Of a stretch of 64,000 nucleotides of DNA, positions 52,476-61,136 are shown one piece after another. The stretch's first letter is position 1. Each line of letters opens with the position of its first letter. A program made the position numbers and the translations under genes. The notes under the pieces were generated by a model. It saw only the letters and a program-made list of their open reading frames with translations, was not told where the DNA came from and ran no database searches. The DNA is from JAUMBM01 sp964441755 (GTDB taxonomy: Bacteria; Bacteroidota; Bacteroidia; Chitinophagales; Saprospiraceae): contig CAYTVG010000001.1 in the NCBI GenBank assembly GCA_964441755.1, positions 124,001 to 188,000 on the forward strand, read 5' to 3'.

Positions 52476-53591
52476 ATGCCCCCGGCCTCACATCCTCAAC
52501 GGCACGTTATCTGTGCTGTCACCAATGATCTCAGTCAGGATCAACGCATGCACCGCATCTGCCGCACCCTGTATACTGCAGGCTTTGACGTGACGCTGGT
52601 AGGCCGTAGAAAAAATAACAGTCTGCCACTGCCGGAGCGACCCTACCGGCAGTGGCGGCTATCGCTTTTTTGGGAGAAGGGTAAATTATTTTACATAGCC
52701 TACAATATCCAGCTCTGCTGGTGGCTGTTGCGGCAAAAACCCGCTATCATCAATGCCGTTGATCTTGATACCCTCCTCGCCTGCTATATTGCCAGTCGCT
52801 GGCACGGTGTTCCTTTGTATTACGACGCACATGAATTTTTCACGGAAACCCCCGAGGTTGTTCGGCGGCCTTGGGTCCGACGAATGTGGTCTCTGCTGGC
52901 AGCCTGTCTGCTGCCGCGCGTTGCCAAGGCCTATACAGTAGGTCCGCAACTTGCTACCATACTATCGAGAAAATATCATGTGCCTTTTGGCGTTGTGCGC
53001 AACCTTCCCTTCCGGCAGTCGACAGCGCAGCGGGTGCGTGAGCAGCCAGCGGGTTTGCTCCCGCTGCTTTACCAGGGCATGCTCAATGAAGGAAGGGGAC
53101 TCGAGACGGCCATCCGTGCCATGGCTGCCCTGCCCTCCTGTGTATTGTGGCTGGTAGGCGAAGGGGATATAACAAAGGAGTTGAAAATGCTGGCCAAACA
53201 GCTGGGCGTTGAAGACAAGGTTATTTTCTGGGGTTTCATCCCGCCTGCTGACCTGCTGCCCTTTTGCCAAAAAGCATGGCTGGGACTCAATCTGCTGGAA
53301 AATACAGGCCTTAGCTATTACTACAGTCTTGCTAACAAAACTTTCGACTACCTGCAGGCCGGTCTTCCTGCTATCAATATGAATTTCCCCGAATACCGAC
53401 AACTGCAACAACAATACAGGGCCTCTATTTTGCTCGATGAACTGACGCCCCGAGCGCTGGTTAGGTGTATTCAACAACTCATCGACCAGCCTGAGGAATG
53501 GCAGCGACTCCATGTCGGCTGCCTGCAGGCAGCCGACGAATTATGCTGGGAAAATGAACAGGCTGCGCTTTTGACATTTTTTGACAAATAA
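52476..53591 (+). CDS. Glycosyltransferase, GT4-like
   Basis: A 371-residue group-1 (GT-B fold) glycosyltransferase. N-terminal domain: HVICAVTNDLSQDQRMHRICRTLYTAGFDVTLVGR (about 10-45). The linker carries YYDAHEFFTETPE and RKYHVPFGVVRNLPF. C-terminal domain: YQGMLNEGRGLETAIRAMAAL (about 198-218), LWLVGEGDITKELKMLAKQLG, and FWGFIPPADLLPFCQKAWLG. The family E-x7-E motif appears in altered form. It adds a sugar to a lipid-linked or other acceptor in the cytoplasm. It begins four bases after the secreted adhesin stop and closes the polysaccharide block. Confidence 0.9.
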   Translation: MPPASHPQRHVICAVTNDLSQDQRMHRICRTLYTAGFDVTLVGRRKNNSLPLPERPYRQWRLSLFWEKGKLFYIAYNIQLCWWLLRQKPAIINAVDLDTLLACYIASRWHGVPLYYDAHEFFTETPEVVRRPWVRRMWSLLAACLLPRVAKAYTVGPQLATILSRKYHVPFGVVRNLPFRQSTAQRVREQPAGLLPLLYQGMLNEGRGLETAIRAMAALPSCVLWLVGEGDITKELKMLAKQLGVEDKVIFWGFIPPADLLPFCQKAWLGLNLLENTGLSYYYSLANKTFDYLQAGLPAINMNFPEYRQLQQQYRASILLDELTPRALVRCIQQLIDQPEEWQRLHVGCLQAADELCWENEQAALLTFFDK

Positions 53592-53705
53592 ACGCCCCGG
53601 GGCTTCCTCTCTGATTCTTCCAATCGCTGATAATTTGACAAAAAATTGTATTTTAGCGGCATTTTAGCACCATAACAGCAACTTAACCTCTGTTCTTTCG
53701 CCGCT

Positions 53706-54830
53706 ATGCAATTCAAAAATGTCATAGGACAACAGCCTGCCAAGGCGCTGCTCAGCCGTATGGTTGCCTCCGGGAGGCTGCCACATGCGCTGCTGTTGCT
53801 CGGCCCCCCTGGTAGTGGTGGTCTGGCGCTGGCTTGGGCGACTGCCGTGATGTTGCTTTGCGAGCACAAACAAAGCGATGATGCCTGTGGGCAGTGCCCC
53901 AGCTGTCTGAAAGCATCCAGAGGAATACATCCCGATCTCCACTTTTCATTTCCAACAGTCGGCAGCAAAATGACCAGTGATGCCTTTCTGCCCCAGTGGC
54001 GGGAAGCACTGGCTACAACTCCCTATATGGAAGCCAACGACTGGTTGCAGCGAATTGGTGCCGACAATAAGCAAGGCAACATTACCCGCGAGGAATGCGT
54101 GCACATCGTACGTAAGTTAAGCCTCAAGCCTTATGAAAGTCAATGGAAAGTACTCATACTGTGGCTGCCCGAATATCTGGGTAATGAGGGCAACCGGCTA
54201 CTAAAACTTATCGAAGAGCCTCCCGATAACACTATTTTTCTGCTGATTGCAGAAAATCAAGAACTTATACTGACAACAATCCTGTCCCGATGCCAGCTGG
54301 TAAAGGTAAATCCCCTGTCTGATCAGGAGATCAGCAGTCAACTGGCGGGAAAATTTATGCTCCCCGCTGACAAGGCCTCGGCAGTTGCACAGCTTGCCGG
54401 TGGAAATTATAATGAGGCAATCAAATTGGTGGGCACACAAGATTCTGATCATAGCGATCGTTTTCTGAGTTGGATGCGTATATGCTACAAAGGTCGCCCC
54501 ACAGAGCTAACAACCTGGGTAGAGCAGTTTGCGGAGACCGGCAGAGAAAATCAGAAACACTTTCTGCGTTATGCATTGCACTTCTGGCGAGAGTTTTTGG
54601 CGCTCAAGTACAGCGGATCCGCACAGGGAATAAGGCTACTACCTAAAGAAATTGAGACAGCTACCAAAATGGCAGCGCTAATCGGGCTGGAACAACTTGA
54701 TTCTATCGTTCATGTACTGGATGCATGCATTTATCATGTTGAACGCAATGCAAACCCTAAAATACTGTTTTTGGATGCCAGCATACAGCTGCACCAAATA
54801 TTGCTCAATCGCCAGCCTTTGGCGGCGTAA
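53706..54830 (+). CDS. holB: DNA polymerase III subunit delta-prime
   Basis: Clamp-loader subunit that helps load the beta clamp. A 374-residue AAA+ protein: FKNVIGQQPAKALLSRMV (about 3-20), PHALLLLGPPGSGGLALA where the P loop keeps the Gly pattern but lacks the Lys (normal for delta-prime, which does not hydrolyse ATP), and the zinc-binding Cys set (LLCEHK, DACGQCPSC). Then LKLIEEPPDNTIFLLIAEN and TILSRCQLVKV (SRC sensor motif). The start ATG 53706 follows the GT4 gene by 114 bases. A hairpin with T tract follows the stop, before ricT. Confidence 0.92.
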   Translation: MQFKNVIGQQPAKALLSRMVASGRLPHALLLLGPPGSGGLALAWATAVMLLCEHKQSDDACGQCPSCLKASRGIHPDLHFSFPTVGSKMTSDAFLPQWREALATTPYMEANDWLQRIGADNKQGNITREECVHIVRKLSLKPYESQWKVLILWLPEYLGNEGNRLLKLIEEPPDNTIFLLIAENQELILTTILSRCQLVKVNPLSDQEISSQLAGKFMLPADKASAVAQLAGGNYNEAIKLVGTQDSDHSDRFLSWMRICYKGRPTELTTWVEQFAETGRENQKHFLRYALHFWREFLALKYSGSAQGIRLLPKEIETATKMAALIGLEQLDSIVHVLDACIYHVERNANPKILFLDASIQLHQILLNRQPLAA

Positions 54831-54868
54831 TGAAGCTTGACTTTTTATATTTTTTGCTTTACTGCAAG

Positions 54869-54908
54869 GAGGCTGAGTACTTATGCAAACAGCCTCTAAT
54901 TTTTTAAC
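54869..54908 (+). terminator. Candidate terminator after holB
   Basis: GAGGCT (54869-54874) pairs with AGCCTC (54891-54896), a 16-base loop, followed by TAATTTTTTA. It is short but suited to terminate holB transcripts before ricT. Confidence 0.45.
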
Positions 54909-54943
54909 AGCTGCACCCCGGGTGCTCTAAATAAAATGAATGT

Positions 54944-56455
54944 ATGGGATGTACAGGATGTAGTGTTGGTGGTGGTTGTGGGAGTGGTGGTGGTTGTTCC
55001 GGCGGCTGTAAAACAGGCGGTTGTAACCGCATGAATACCTTCGACTGGTTGTCTCAGCTTGACATTGTAGATACGGATCCCTTTGATTTCGTTGAAGTCA
55101 GCTTCAAAAATGGCGCTCGCAAAGCATTTTTTCGTTCAGGCTTGCACTACCGCCCAACCCCCACAGAAATGGTAGTCGTGGATGTAGGTGGTGGTTTTGA
55201 TATAGGAAGAGTAAATCTTTCGGGCGAGTTGGTACGGCTCCAGATGAAGAAGCGCCGTATCAATCCGGATAATGTCTTACAGGAAGTTGTGCGTAAAGCG
55301 AATGAGCGGGATTTGGAACGGCTACAGGAGGCTCGTGATATGGAGCAGCCTACTATGGTTCAGGCTCGGGCTATTGCACGTTCTCTGGGGCTGGACATGA
55401 AAATTGGAGATGTTGAATTTCAGGGAGATAAGCGCAAGGCTACTTTTTATTACACAGCCAATGGTCGTGTGGATTTCAGGGAGCTCATCCGGCAGTATGC
55501 CAAAGAATTTCGCGTTAAAATAGAGATGCGGCAGATTGGAGCTCGTCAGGAATCTGCCCGCATAGGTGGTTTGGGTTCCTGTGGTCGTGAATTGTGCTGT
55601 TCTACTTGGCTCACCGATTTCAAGTCGGTATCAACTGGCGCAGCCCGTTACCAAAATTTGGCCATCAACCAGTCAAAACTGTCAGGTCAGTGCGGTCGTC
55701 TCAAATGTTGCCTCAATTATGAGTTGGATACCTACCTTGATACATTGGAATCCTTCCCGGATAAGGCAGACCGCCTTCAGACAGAAGTGGGCGCTGCCAT
55801 TCTCGTAAAAACCGATATATTCAAGCAGTTGATGTTCTATACCTACCAGGATGGTTCATCTAAAGGCAAACTTTTCCCACTGACCGTCGCACAGGTGTGG
55901 GAGATTCAGGCACTCAACAAGGAAGGAAAGAAAACGGTCGATTTGAATGAGCTCGTTGCAGAAATTGTGACTGACCACGAAGCAGAACCTGATTATGAGG
56001 ATGTGACTGGTTTCATAGAACTACCGGCAGAGGAACGCAAGAAAAAACGCAGGAAAAAGCGCGGTAAAGAAGGTGATGCTGCTGCACGCACTGCGCCCAC
56101 AGCAGATGCTGCTGCGCGCAGGCAGCCCGATTTTTCCCGAAAAAGGGAAGAGGGGAAGACTTTGCCAAGTCACCAGGCTCCTCGACATGAGAAAAAAATA
56201 AGAGATCAGCGGAACCAGCCTCGCAAAAATGAGCAACGCGAGCGGCCGGCTGGTGCTGCCTCGCAGCAGCCGGTACCTGCGCCAACGGCGGCTAAACCGG
56301 CAAATCCACCCGTGAAGCCAGCTGTTACTGCTCCTGAGCCACCAGCGCCATCAGCACCTGCCGAGGCAAGAAACAGGCCTGCTGGTTCGGGCAACCGCAG
56401 GAAAAATAATCGCCGCGGGCGGGGCAACAGGCCTCCGCAACCGCCGGCGGGCTAG
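54944..56455 (+). CDS. ricT: PSP1-domain protein RicT with Cys/Gly-rich N-terminus
   Basis: A 503-residue protein. Its first 28 residues are almost only Gly, Cys and Ser (MGCTGCSVGGGCGS, six Cys in the tract). The PSP1 domain follows (about 40-260): VSFKNGARKAFFRSG, RQESARIGGLGSCGRELCC (a Cys motif) and SGQCGRLKCCLNYE, another Cys pair. In Bacillus, RicT is part of the Fe-S Ric (Y-) complex that regulates RNA processing. The C-terminal 150 residues are disordered: basic, then Ala/Pro-rich, ending RRGRGNRPPQPPAG. The N-terminal Cys tract is seen in Bacteroidota homologues. It ends at a strong terminator before convergent carB. Confidence 0.9.
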   Translation: MGCTGCSVGGGCGSGGGCSGGCKTGGCNRMNTFDWLSQLDIVDTDPFDFVEVSFKNGARKAFFRSGLHYRPTPTEMVVVDVGGGFDIGRVNLSGELVRLQMKKRRINPDNVLQEVVRKANERDLERLQEARDMEQPTMVQARAIARSLGLDMKIGDVEFQGDKRKATFYYTANGRVDFRELIRQYAKEFRVKIEMRQIGARQESARIGGLGSCGRELCCSTWLTDFKSVSTGAARYQNLAINQSKLSGQCGRLKCCLNYELDTYLDTLESFPDKADRLQTEVGAAILVKTDIFKQLMFYTYQDGSSKGKLFPLTVAQVWEIQALNKEGKKTVDLNELVAEIVTDHEAEPDYEDVTGFIELPAEERKKKRRKKRGKEGDAAARTAPTADAAARRQPDFSRKREEGKTLPSHQAPRHEKKIRDQRNQPRKNEQRERPAGAASQQPVPAPTAAKPANPPVKPAVTAPEPPAPSAPAEARNRPAGSGNRRKNNRRGRGNRPPQPPAG

Positions 56456-56460
56456 CTTAC

Positions 56461-56498
56461 AAAAAGCCCCCGACAGCTAAAGCTGCCGGGGGCTTTTT
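56461..56498. terminator. Bidirectional terminator between ricT and carB
   Basis: AAAAAGCCCCCG (56461-56472) and CAGC (56474-56477) pair with GCTG and CGGGGGCTTTTT, with one mismatch and a TAAA loop, followed by TTTTTTT on the plus strand and by an A-to-T tract on the minus strand. It lies six bases after the ricT stop and 20 before the carB stop. Confidence 0.9.
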
Positions 56499-56518
56499 TT
56501 ACCCCAAAACCATGCACC

Positions 56519-59353
56519 CTATCGGGTAAGGTACATATACCGCTGCCTGTCGAGCTCCCTGAAAAACGGATCCGACAAATCTTTGATAAATCGGATCGCC
56601 TCACCGGTACTCTTCATCTCAGGACCGAGATCCTTATTGACATTGGGAAACTTATCAAAACTGAATACCGGCACCTTAATGGCATAACCGCTTGGTTGCG
56701 GCTGGATATTAAAATCACTCAGTTTGTGTGTCCCCAACATGATCTTGGTTGCAATCTGCAGGTAAGGAACTTTATAGGCCTTTGCAATAAAAGGCGTTGT
56801 ACGGCTGGCCCGGGGATTGGCCTCGATAACATATACCTGATCAGGATTGCCGTCTTTGCCGGGACGGATAGCAAACTGAACATTTATCAACCCTTTAATA
56901 TTCAGTGCTTTGGCTAATTTTTCCGTGTAATCAACCATGGTATTGATGGCGTCGACAGACAAACTGTAAGTTGGAAGTACTGCAGATGAGTCTCCCGAGT
57001 GGATACCGGCTGGTTCAATATGCTCCATAATACCCATGATGTGTACCTGTTCACCATCGCAAATGGCATCGATTTCGGCTTCTTTCGCTCTCTCCAGAAA
57101 ATGGTCGATCAGCACTCTGTTTTCGGGCAGATGCTTGAAAATAGTCAGTACCTGCCGTTCCAGTTCTTCATCATTGATGACAATGCGCATAAATTGACCG
57201 CCGAGCACGTAGCTGGGTCTGACAAGAACAGGGTATCCTACCTTGTTGGCAATGGCAAGGGCTTCGTCGGTGTCTTCAGCAACCCCGTACTCGGGATAAG
57301 GAATGCCCAACTCTTTGAGCAGATTAGAAAAAGCTCCGCGATCTTCGGCCATATCCATATCAGGAAAACTGGTTCCTATGATGGGTACACCTTGTTCGTG
57401 CAGTGTCTTGGCCAATTTGAGTGCTGTTTGTCCTCCCAATTGTACAATGACACCATCCGGTTTTTCGAGTGCAAGAATCTCCTCCAGATGCTCCCAATAC
57501 ACCGGCTCGAAGTAAAGCTTATCTGCTACGTCAAAATCAGTAGAAACCGTCTCCGGATTGCAATTGACCATGATGGACTCATAGCCAACTTCCTTAATAG
57601 CAAGCAGCCCGTGAACGCAGCAATAATCAAATTCAATTCCCTGACCAATTCGATTGGGGCCACTGCCCAACACTACAATTTTTTTCCTGTCAGAAGGAAT
57701 GCTCTCGTTTTCTTTATCGAACGTAGAGTAGTAATAGGGTGTTTTAGCTTCGAATTCTGCAGCGCAGGTGTCAACCATTTTATAGGTTCGCCTGATACCG
57801 AGCTTTTGCCGATAACGGCTCACTTCGCTTTCCCTTACACGCATTACCCATGCGATCTGGGCATCTGCATAGCCCGACTCTTTGAGCTGACGCATGAAAT
57901 CTGCCGGAATATCCTCCGGCACATTGTACCGCATCAGCTGCTCCTCCATCTTGACCAACCGTTTGATTTGCTTAATAAACCAAGGGTCTATTTTTGTAAG
58001 TTTATGAACCGTAGAAGAAGGGACACCAAGTCGGAGGGCATCTTTCACCCGGAATATCCGGTCATCACTGGCTTTTTCGAGTCGTTCAAGAATATCTTCG
58101 GTACGGATCCATTCTTTTAGGTCAGCACCAAGCCCGCTTCGTCCATTTTCAAGACTCTGGCAGGCCTTTTGTAAAGCTTCCAGGAAGTTGCGCCCGATGG
58201 CCATAACCTCACCAACGGATTTCATCTGCAATCCCAGTTGGTGATCCGCACCTTGAAACTTTTCGAAGTTCCAGCGCGGCATTTTTACAATTACATAATC
58301 GAGCGTGGGCTCAAAATAAGCCGAAGTGGTCTTAGTTATCTGGTTTTTTAGTTCATCAAGTGTGTAGCCAATGGCCAGTTTAGCTGAAATCTTGGCAATC
58401 GGATAACCTGTTGCTTTGCTGGCCAGTGCCGACGAGCGACTCACGCGAGGGTTAATCTCAATTACAATCAGCTCTTCGGTTTCCGGATTGAGTGCAAACT
58501 GAATATTGCAGCCACCTGCAAAATTGCCCAGCGAGCGCATGGCTTTGATGGCCTGGTCTCTCATCTCCTGATAGGCGGTATCGCTTAGCGTCATAGCTGG
58601 CGCAACCGTGATGGAGTCTCCTGTATGGATGCCCATCGGATCGAGATTTTCGACTGTGCAAATTATGACTACATTATCGCTGGCGTCGCGCAACAGTTCT
58701 AGTTCAAATTCTTTCCACCCTAGTACTGCTTTCTCCACCAACACTTCGTGCGTAGGACTCAGGTTGAGTCCCCGGCGCAGTAGGTCATCGAAAGTTGCAG
58801 CTTGATGGACAAACGCAGCTCCGGTACCCCCAAGCGTGTAAGAAGGCCGTATGACCAACGGAAATCCGATCTCCTGAGCTGCCTCTTTCCCTTCCAAAAA
58901 GGAGTTGGCTATTCGGGAAGGAGCTACTGCCAGACCATTTTTGATCATGTGGAGTCTGAATGCCTCCCTATTCTCTGTAAGTTCAATAGCATTGAGATCC
59001 ACCCCGATCATCCTGACGTTGTAGCGATCCCATACACCTCGTTGCCCGGCTTCGATGGCGAGGTTGAGCGCCGTCTGCCCTCCCATTGTGGGCAGCACTG
59101 CGTCAATTTGTCTTTCCTGCAAAATCTGCTCGAGACTTTCTACCGTTAGCGGCAACAGGTAAATGTTGTCCGCTGTGACGGGATCCGTCATGATAGTTGC
59201 TGGATTGCTGTTGATGAGGGTGACCTCTATGCCTTCTTCCCGGAGTGAGCGGGCAGCCTGGCTTCCAGAATAGTCAAACTCACAGGCTTGACCGATAATG
59301 ATAGGTCCGCTTCCTATGATAAGTACGGACCGGATCGATGCATCTTTGGGCAT
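56519..59353 (-). CDS. carB: Carbamoyl-phosphate synthase large subunit, no C-terminal regulatory domain
   Basis: Makes carbamoyl phosphate from glutamine-derived ammonia, bicarbonate and ATP for pyrimidine and arginine synthesis; works with CarA, not in this window. The 944-residue product (E. coli about 1073) has both ATP-grasp halves: the first with GSGPIIIGQACEFDYSGSQA (about 13-32) and GGTGAAFVH, the second with GSGPNRIGQGIEFDYCC (about 563-579) and GDSSAVLPTYSL. It ends after FRELDRQRYMYLTR, so the MGS-like allosteric domain (IMP/ornithine/UMP site) is absent; shorter CarB of this kind occur in other Bacteroidota. The start is the ATG complementary to 59351-59353, MPKDASIRSV. A -7 box lies at 59399-59406. 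Confidence 0.95.
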   Translation of the reverse strand: MPKDASIRSVLIIGSGPIIIGQACEFDYSGSQAARSLREEGIEVTLINSNPATIMTDPVTADNIYLLPLTVESLEQILQERQIDAVLPTMGGQTALNLAIEAGQRGVWDRYNVRMIGVDLNAIELTENREAFRLHMIKNGLAVAPSRIANSFLEGKEAAQEIGFPLVIRPSYTLGGTGAAFVHQAATFDDLLRRGLNLSPTHEVLVEKAVLGWKEFELELLRDASDNVVIICTVENLDPMGIHTGDSITVAPAMTLSDTAYQEMRDQAIKAMRSLGNFAGGCNIQFALNPETEELIVIEINPRVSRSSALASKATGYPIAKISAKLAIGYTLDELKNQITKTTSAYFEPTLDYVIVKMPRWNFEKFQGADHQLGLQMKSVGEVMAIGRNFLEALQKACQSLENGRSGLGADLKEWIRTEDILERLEKASDDRIFRVKDALRLGVPSSTVHKLTKIDPWFIKQIKRLVKMEEQLMRYNVPEDIPADFMRQLKESGYADAQIAWVMRVRESEVSRYRQKLGIRRTYKMVDTCAAEFEAKTPYYYSTFDKENESIPSDRKKIVVLGSGPNRIGQGIEFDYCCVHGLLAIKEVGYESIMVNCNPETVSTDFDVADKLYFEPVYWEHLEEILALEKPDGVIVQLGGQTALKLAKTLHEQGVPIIGTSFPDMDMAEDRGAFSNLLKELGIPYPEYGVAEDTDEALAIANKVGYPVLVRPSYVLGGQFMRIVINDEELERQVLTIFKHLPENRVLIDHFLERAKEAEIDAICDGEQVHIMGIMEHIEPAGIHSGDSSAVLPTYSLSVDAINTMVDYTEKLAKALNIKGLINVQFAIRPGKDGNPDQVYVIEANPRASRTTPFIAKAYKVPYLQIATKIMLGTHKLSDFNIQPQPSGYAIKVPVFSFDKFPNVNKDLGPEMKSTGEAIRFIKDLSDPFFRELDRQRYMYLTR

Positions 59354-59398
59354 TGCGACAATTTTGAGCCAGAGCCTGGCGGTTGGCTAAATTGTCCG

Positions 59399-59406
59399 CA
59401 AAGATA
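59399..59406 (-). promoter_or_regulatory. Candidate -7 box of carB
   Basis: The minus strand reads TATCTTTG, an exact TAnnTTTG, about 45 bases before the carB ATG. No clear -33 TTG. Confidence 0.4.
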
Positions 59407-59470
59407 AGCTGCTCGCATGACTTTGCCGAAATCATCTGCAATTGTTTTTAGTCGACTCCCTGCATTTGCC

Positions 59471-59478
59471 TACTTTTG
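59471..59478 (+). promoter_or_regulatory. Candidate -7 box of the RidA gene
   Basis: TACTTTTG, an exact TAnnTTTG, with a predicted start about 27 bases before the ATG at 59510. Together with the carB box it makes a compact divergent promoter region. Confidence 0.45.
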
Positions 59479-59509
59479 TGATTGTTTTTGTCAATATAAT
59501 AAAAAACGT

Positions 59510-59932
59510 ATGAGTCAGCAAAGTATACATGCCAGTGGCGCTCCTAAACCCGTAGGCCTCTACCCGCATGCTAAGCGGGTCGGTAACCTGCTTTTTCTGT
59601 CCGGCATAGGTCCGCGCGATCCCGAGAATAATGGCATTCCGGGACTCACACTTAGTCCCGCAGGCAATTTCGTGACATTTGATTTTGAGCAGCAGTGTCA
59701 CAGCGTTTTCCGCAATGTTCGCGCAGTACTGGAAGCTGCCGGCGCCCGATGGGAGGATCTGGTAGATGTAACAGTCTTTCTGACCAATATGGATCGTGAT
59801 TTTGAAACATATAACCGTATTTATGCAAGCTATTTTGCCGACAACCAGCCTTGTCGCACAACGGTAGGCATCACCTGTCTGCCTACGCCCATTGCCATTG
59901 AGCTAAAGTGTATCGCATATTTGCCTCAATAG
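59510..59932 (+). CDS. RidA/YjgF family imine deaminase
   Basis: The ATG at 59510 (MSQQSIHASGAPKPVGLYPHA) gives 140 residues, a little longer than the usual 126-130; the promoter position supports this start over the frame's upstream opening. RidA proteins hydrolyse reactive imines/enamines such as 2-aminoacrylate. Seen: VGLYPHAKRVGNLLFLSGIGP, ARWEDLVDVTVFLTNMDRD, and QPCRTTVGITCLPTPIAIELK, where the Arg of the PxRTTV motif is the conserved catalytic residue. It stands alone, divergent from carB. RidA often sits near amino-acid genes, so the context fits. Confidence 0.93.
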   Translation: MSQQSIHASGAPKPVGLYPHAKRVGNLLFLSGIGPRDPENNGIPGLTLSPAGNFVTFDFEQQCHSVFRNVRAVLEAAGARWEDLVDVTVFLTNMDRDFETYNRIYASYFADNQPCRTTVGITCLPTPIAIELKCIAYLPQ

Positions 59933-60070
59933 TCAGAGCGTATTCCTGATTTTCTCTGCCGACTACGAACAGTTCCTTCTCTGCAGATTTTCACGTTTTT
60001 TAGGCATCTGGAACAGGCTATGCTCCATGGAAACAGCGAAGCCCCGTACAAAAGCGCCTCGCTGTCGCCT

Positions 60071-60118
60071 CGGGCAGAAAATCCCGAAAAACGCTGAGCT
60101 TTGGGTTTTCTCTGCCCG
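60071..60118. terminator. Long imperfect hairpin after ridA
   Basis: CGGGCAGAAAATCCC (60071-60085) pairs with GGGTTTTCTCTGCCCG (60103-60118) with one bulge and one mismatch. It may end ridA transcripts or shape the space before GGGP synthase. The rest of 59933-60294 holds nothing I recognise. Confidence 0.4.
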
Positions 60119-60294
60119 GCCCGCCTCATTGGCCAATAGTATTTATTGTCGCCGGAGAATGATTTACCTAAGGAGGATGCTACTTAGACATCACCGGTCT
60201 GGCTGCCCACAGCTTTGCCCACGAAAGCAGGCTATACGTTTGGCATATTTACATACAAGAATGTCTTTGGTTAGGACAAATTGGCAGATAAAAC

Positions 60295-60302
60295 TATCTT
60301 TG
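60295..60302 (+). promoter_or_regulatory. Candidate -7 box of the GGGP synthase gene
   Basis: TATCTTTG, an exact TAnnTTTG, with a predicted start near 60308. It supports the ATG at 60366 as start rather than the long frame from 60027. No consensus -33 TTG at normal spacing. Confidence 0.5.
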
Positions 60303-60365
60303 TTTGATACACGCTCACCATCAGTCATTCCGTACCCCTGGATTCAACTCTCAGATCGCGTGTCC

Positions 60366-61136
60366 ATGATGTATGCAACCCTCAAACATGCTCGTTCCAC
60401 AGGTCAGAAACAACTGGCTGTGCTCATCGATCCCGATAAAACCAATCGCGATACCCTTATGCATTTGGCATCTCTGGCTGAAGTGTTTCCTATCGGGTGC
60501 TTTTTGTGGGGTGGCAGCCTTGTTAGCGAAACGCAAAATGAATATTATCTCTCTCTTCTAAAAGCACATACCTCTAAGCCCGTCGTGTTGTTTCCGGGTA
60601 GTATGTACCAGATCAACCCCAAAGCTGATGCCATCCTGCTATTATCCCTTATTTCCGGCCGTAACCCTGATCTTCTTATCGGTCAGCATGTTCTGGCTGC
60701 TGCCAAGCTGAAACACAGTAATCTGGAAATCATTCCAACGGGCTATATGCTGGTCGATGGTGGTCATCCCACCTCTGTAAGTTATATAAGCAATACTCTT
60801 CCTATACCCGCTGACAAACCGGATATCGCCCGAATCACCGCATTGGCAGGTACACTGCTGGGGCTTCAACTTATCTACCTCGACTCAGGCAGTGGTGCGC
60901 GTTATCCAGTAAAACCAGAGATGATTGCTGCTGTACGCAGCGAGGTTAATGTGCCGATTGTCGTCGGCGGGGGTATACGTTCATCTGAGACAGCCCGGCA
61001 AGCACTGCAGGCAGGTGCCGATATGATTGTTGTGGGCAATGCTTTGGAAAAAAATATTGATTGGTTGCCAGAACTCTGCGCTACCGTGCAGTCAGTCAAT
61101 CTCGCTCAGACTAGCCCTTCTGTTTCTAATAAATGA
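60366..61136 (+). CDS. Geranylgeranylglyceryl phosphate synthase family protein (PcrB/GGGPS)
   Basis: A 256-residue TIM-barrel prenyltransferase. It starts at ATG 60366 (MMYATLKHARSTGQ); an upstream reading of 113 codons lacks homology and precedes the promoter. Seen: LAVLIDPDKTN (glycerol-1-phosphate site), GYMLVDGGHPTSVSYISNT, YLDSGSGARYPV, and the phosphate-binding end VPIVVGGGIRSSETARQAL, ADMIVVGNALEK. In archaea, GGGPS makes the first ether bond of membrane lipids; in Bacteroidota homologues the product and purpose are less clear. The gene lies directly upstream of the probable oriC and transcribes toward it. Confidence 0.9.
   Translation: MMYATLKHARSTGQKQLAVLIDPDKTNRDTLMHLASLAEVFPIGCFLWGGSLVSETQNEYYLSLLKAHTSKPVVLFPGSMYQINPKADAILLLSLISGRNPDLLIGQHVLAAAKLKHSNLEIIPTGYMLVDGGHPTSVSYISNTLPIPADKPDIARITALAGTLLGLQLIYLDSGSGARYPVKPEMIAAVRSEVNVPIVVGGGIRSSETARQALQAGADMIVVGNALEKNIDWLPELCATVQSVNLAQTSPSVSNK

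Noticed and set aside
53787..53850. Broken P loop in delta-prime as a sign of a pseudogene
   Set aside because: Delta-prime subunits normally lack a working P loop; the rest of the gene is intact.
56999..58120. 373-codon open frame antisense to carB
   Set aside because: carB motifs are intact on the opposite strand; the antisense product has no recognisable feature.
60027..60365. N-terminal extension of the GGGP synthase
   Set aside because: The region precedes an exact promoter box at 60295-60302 and has no homology features.
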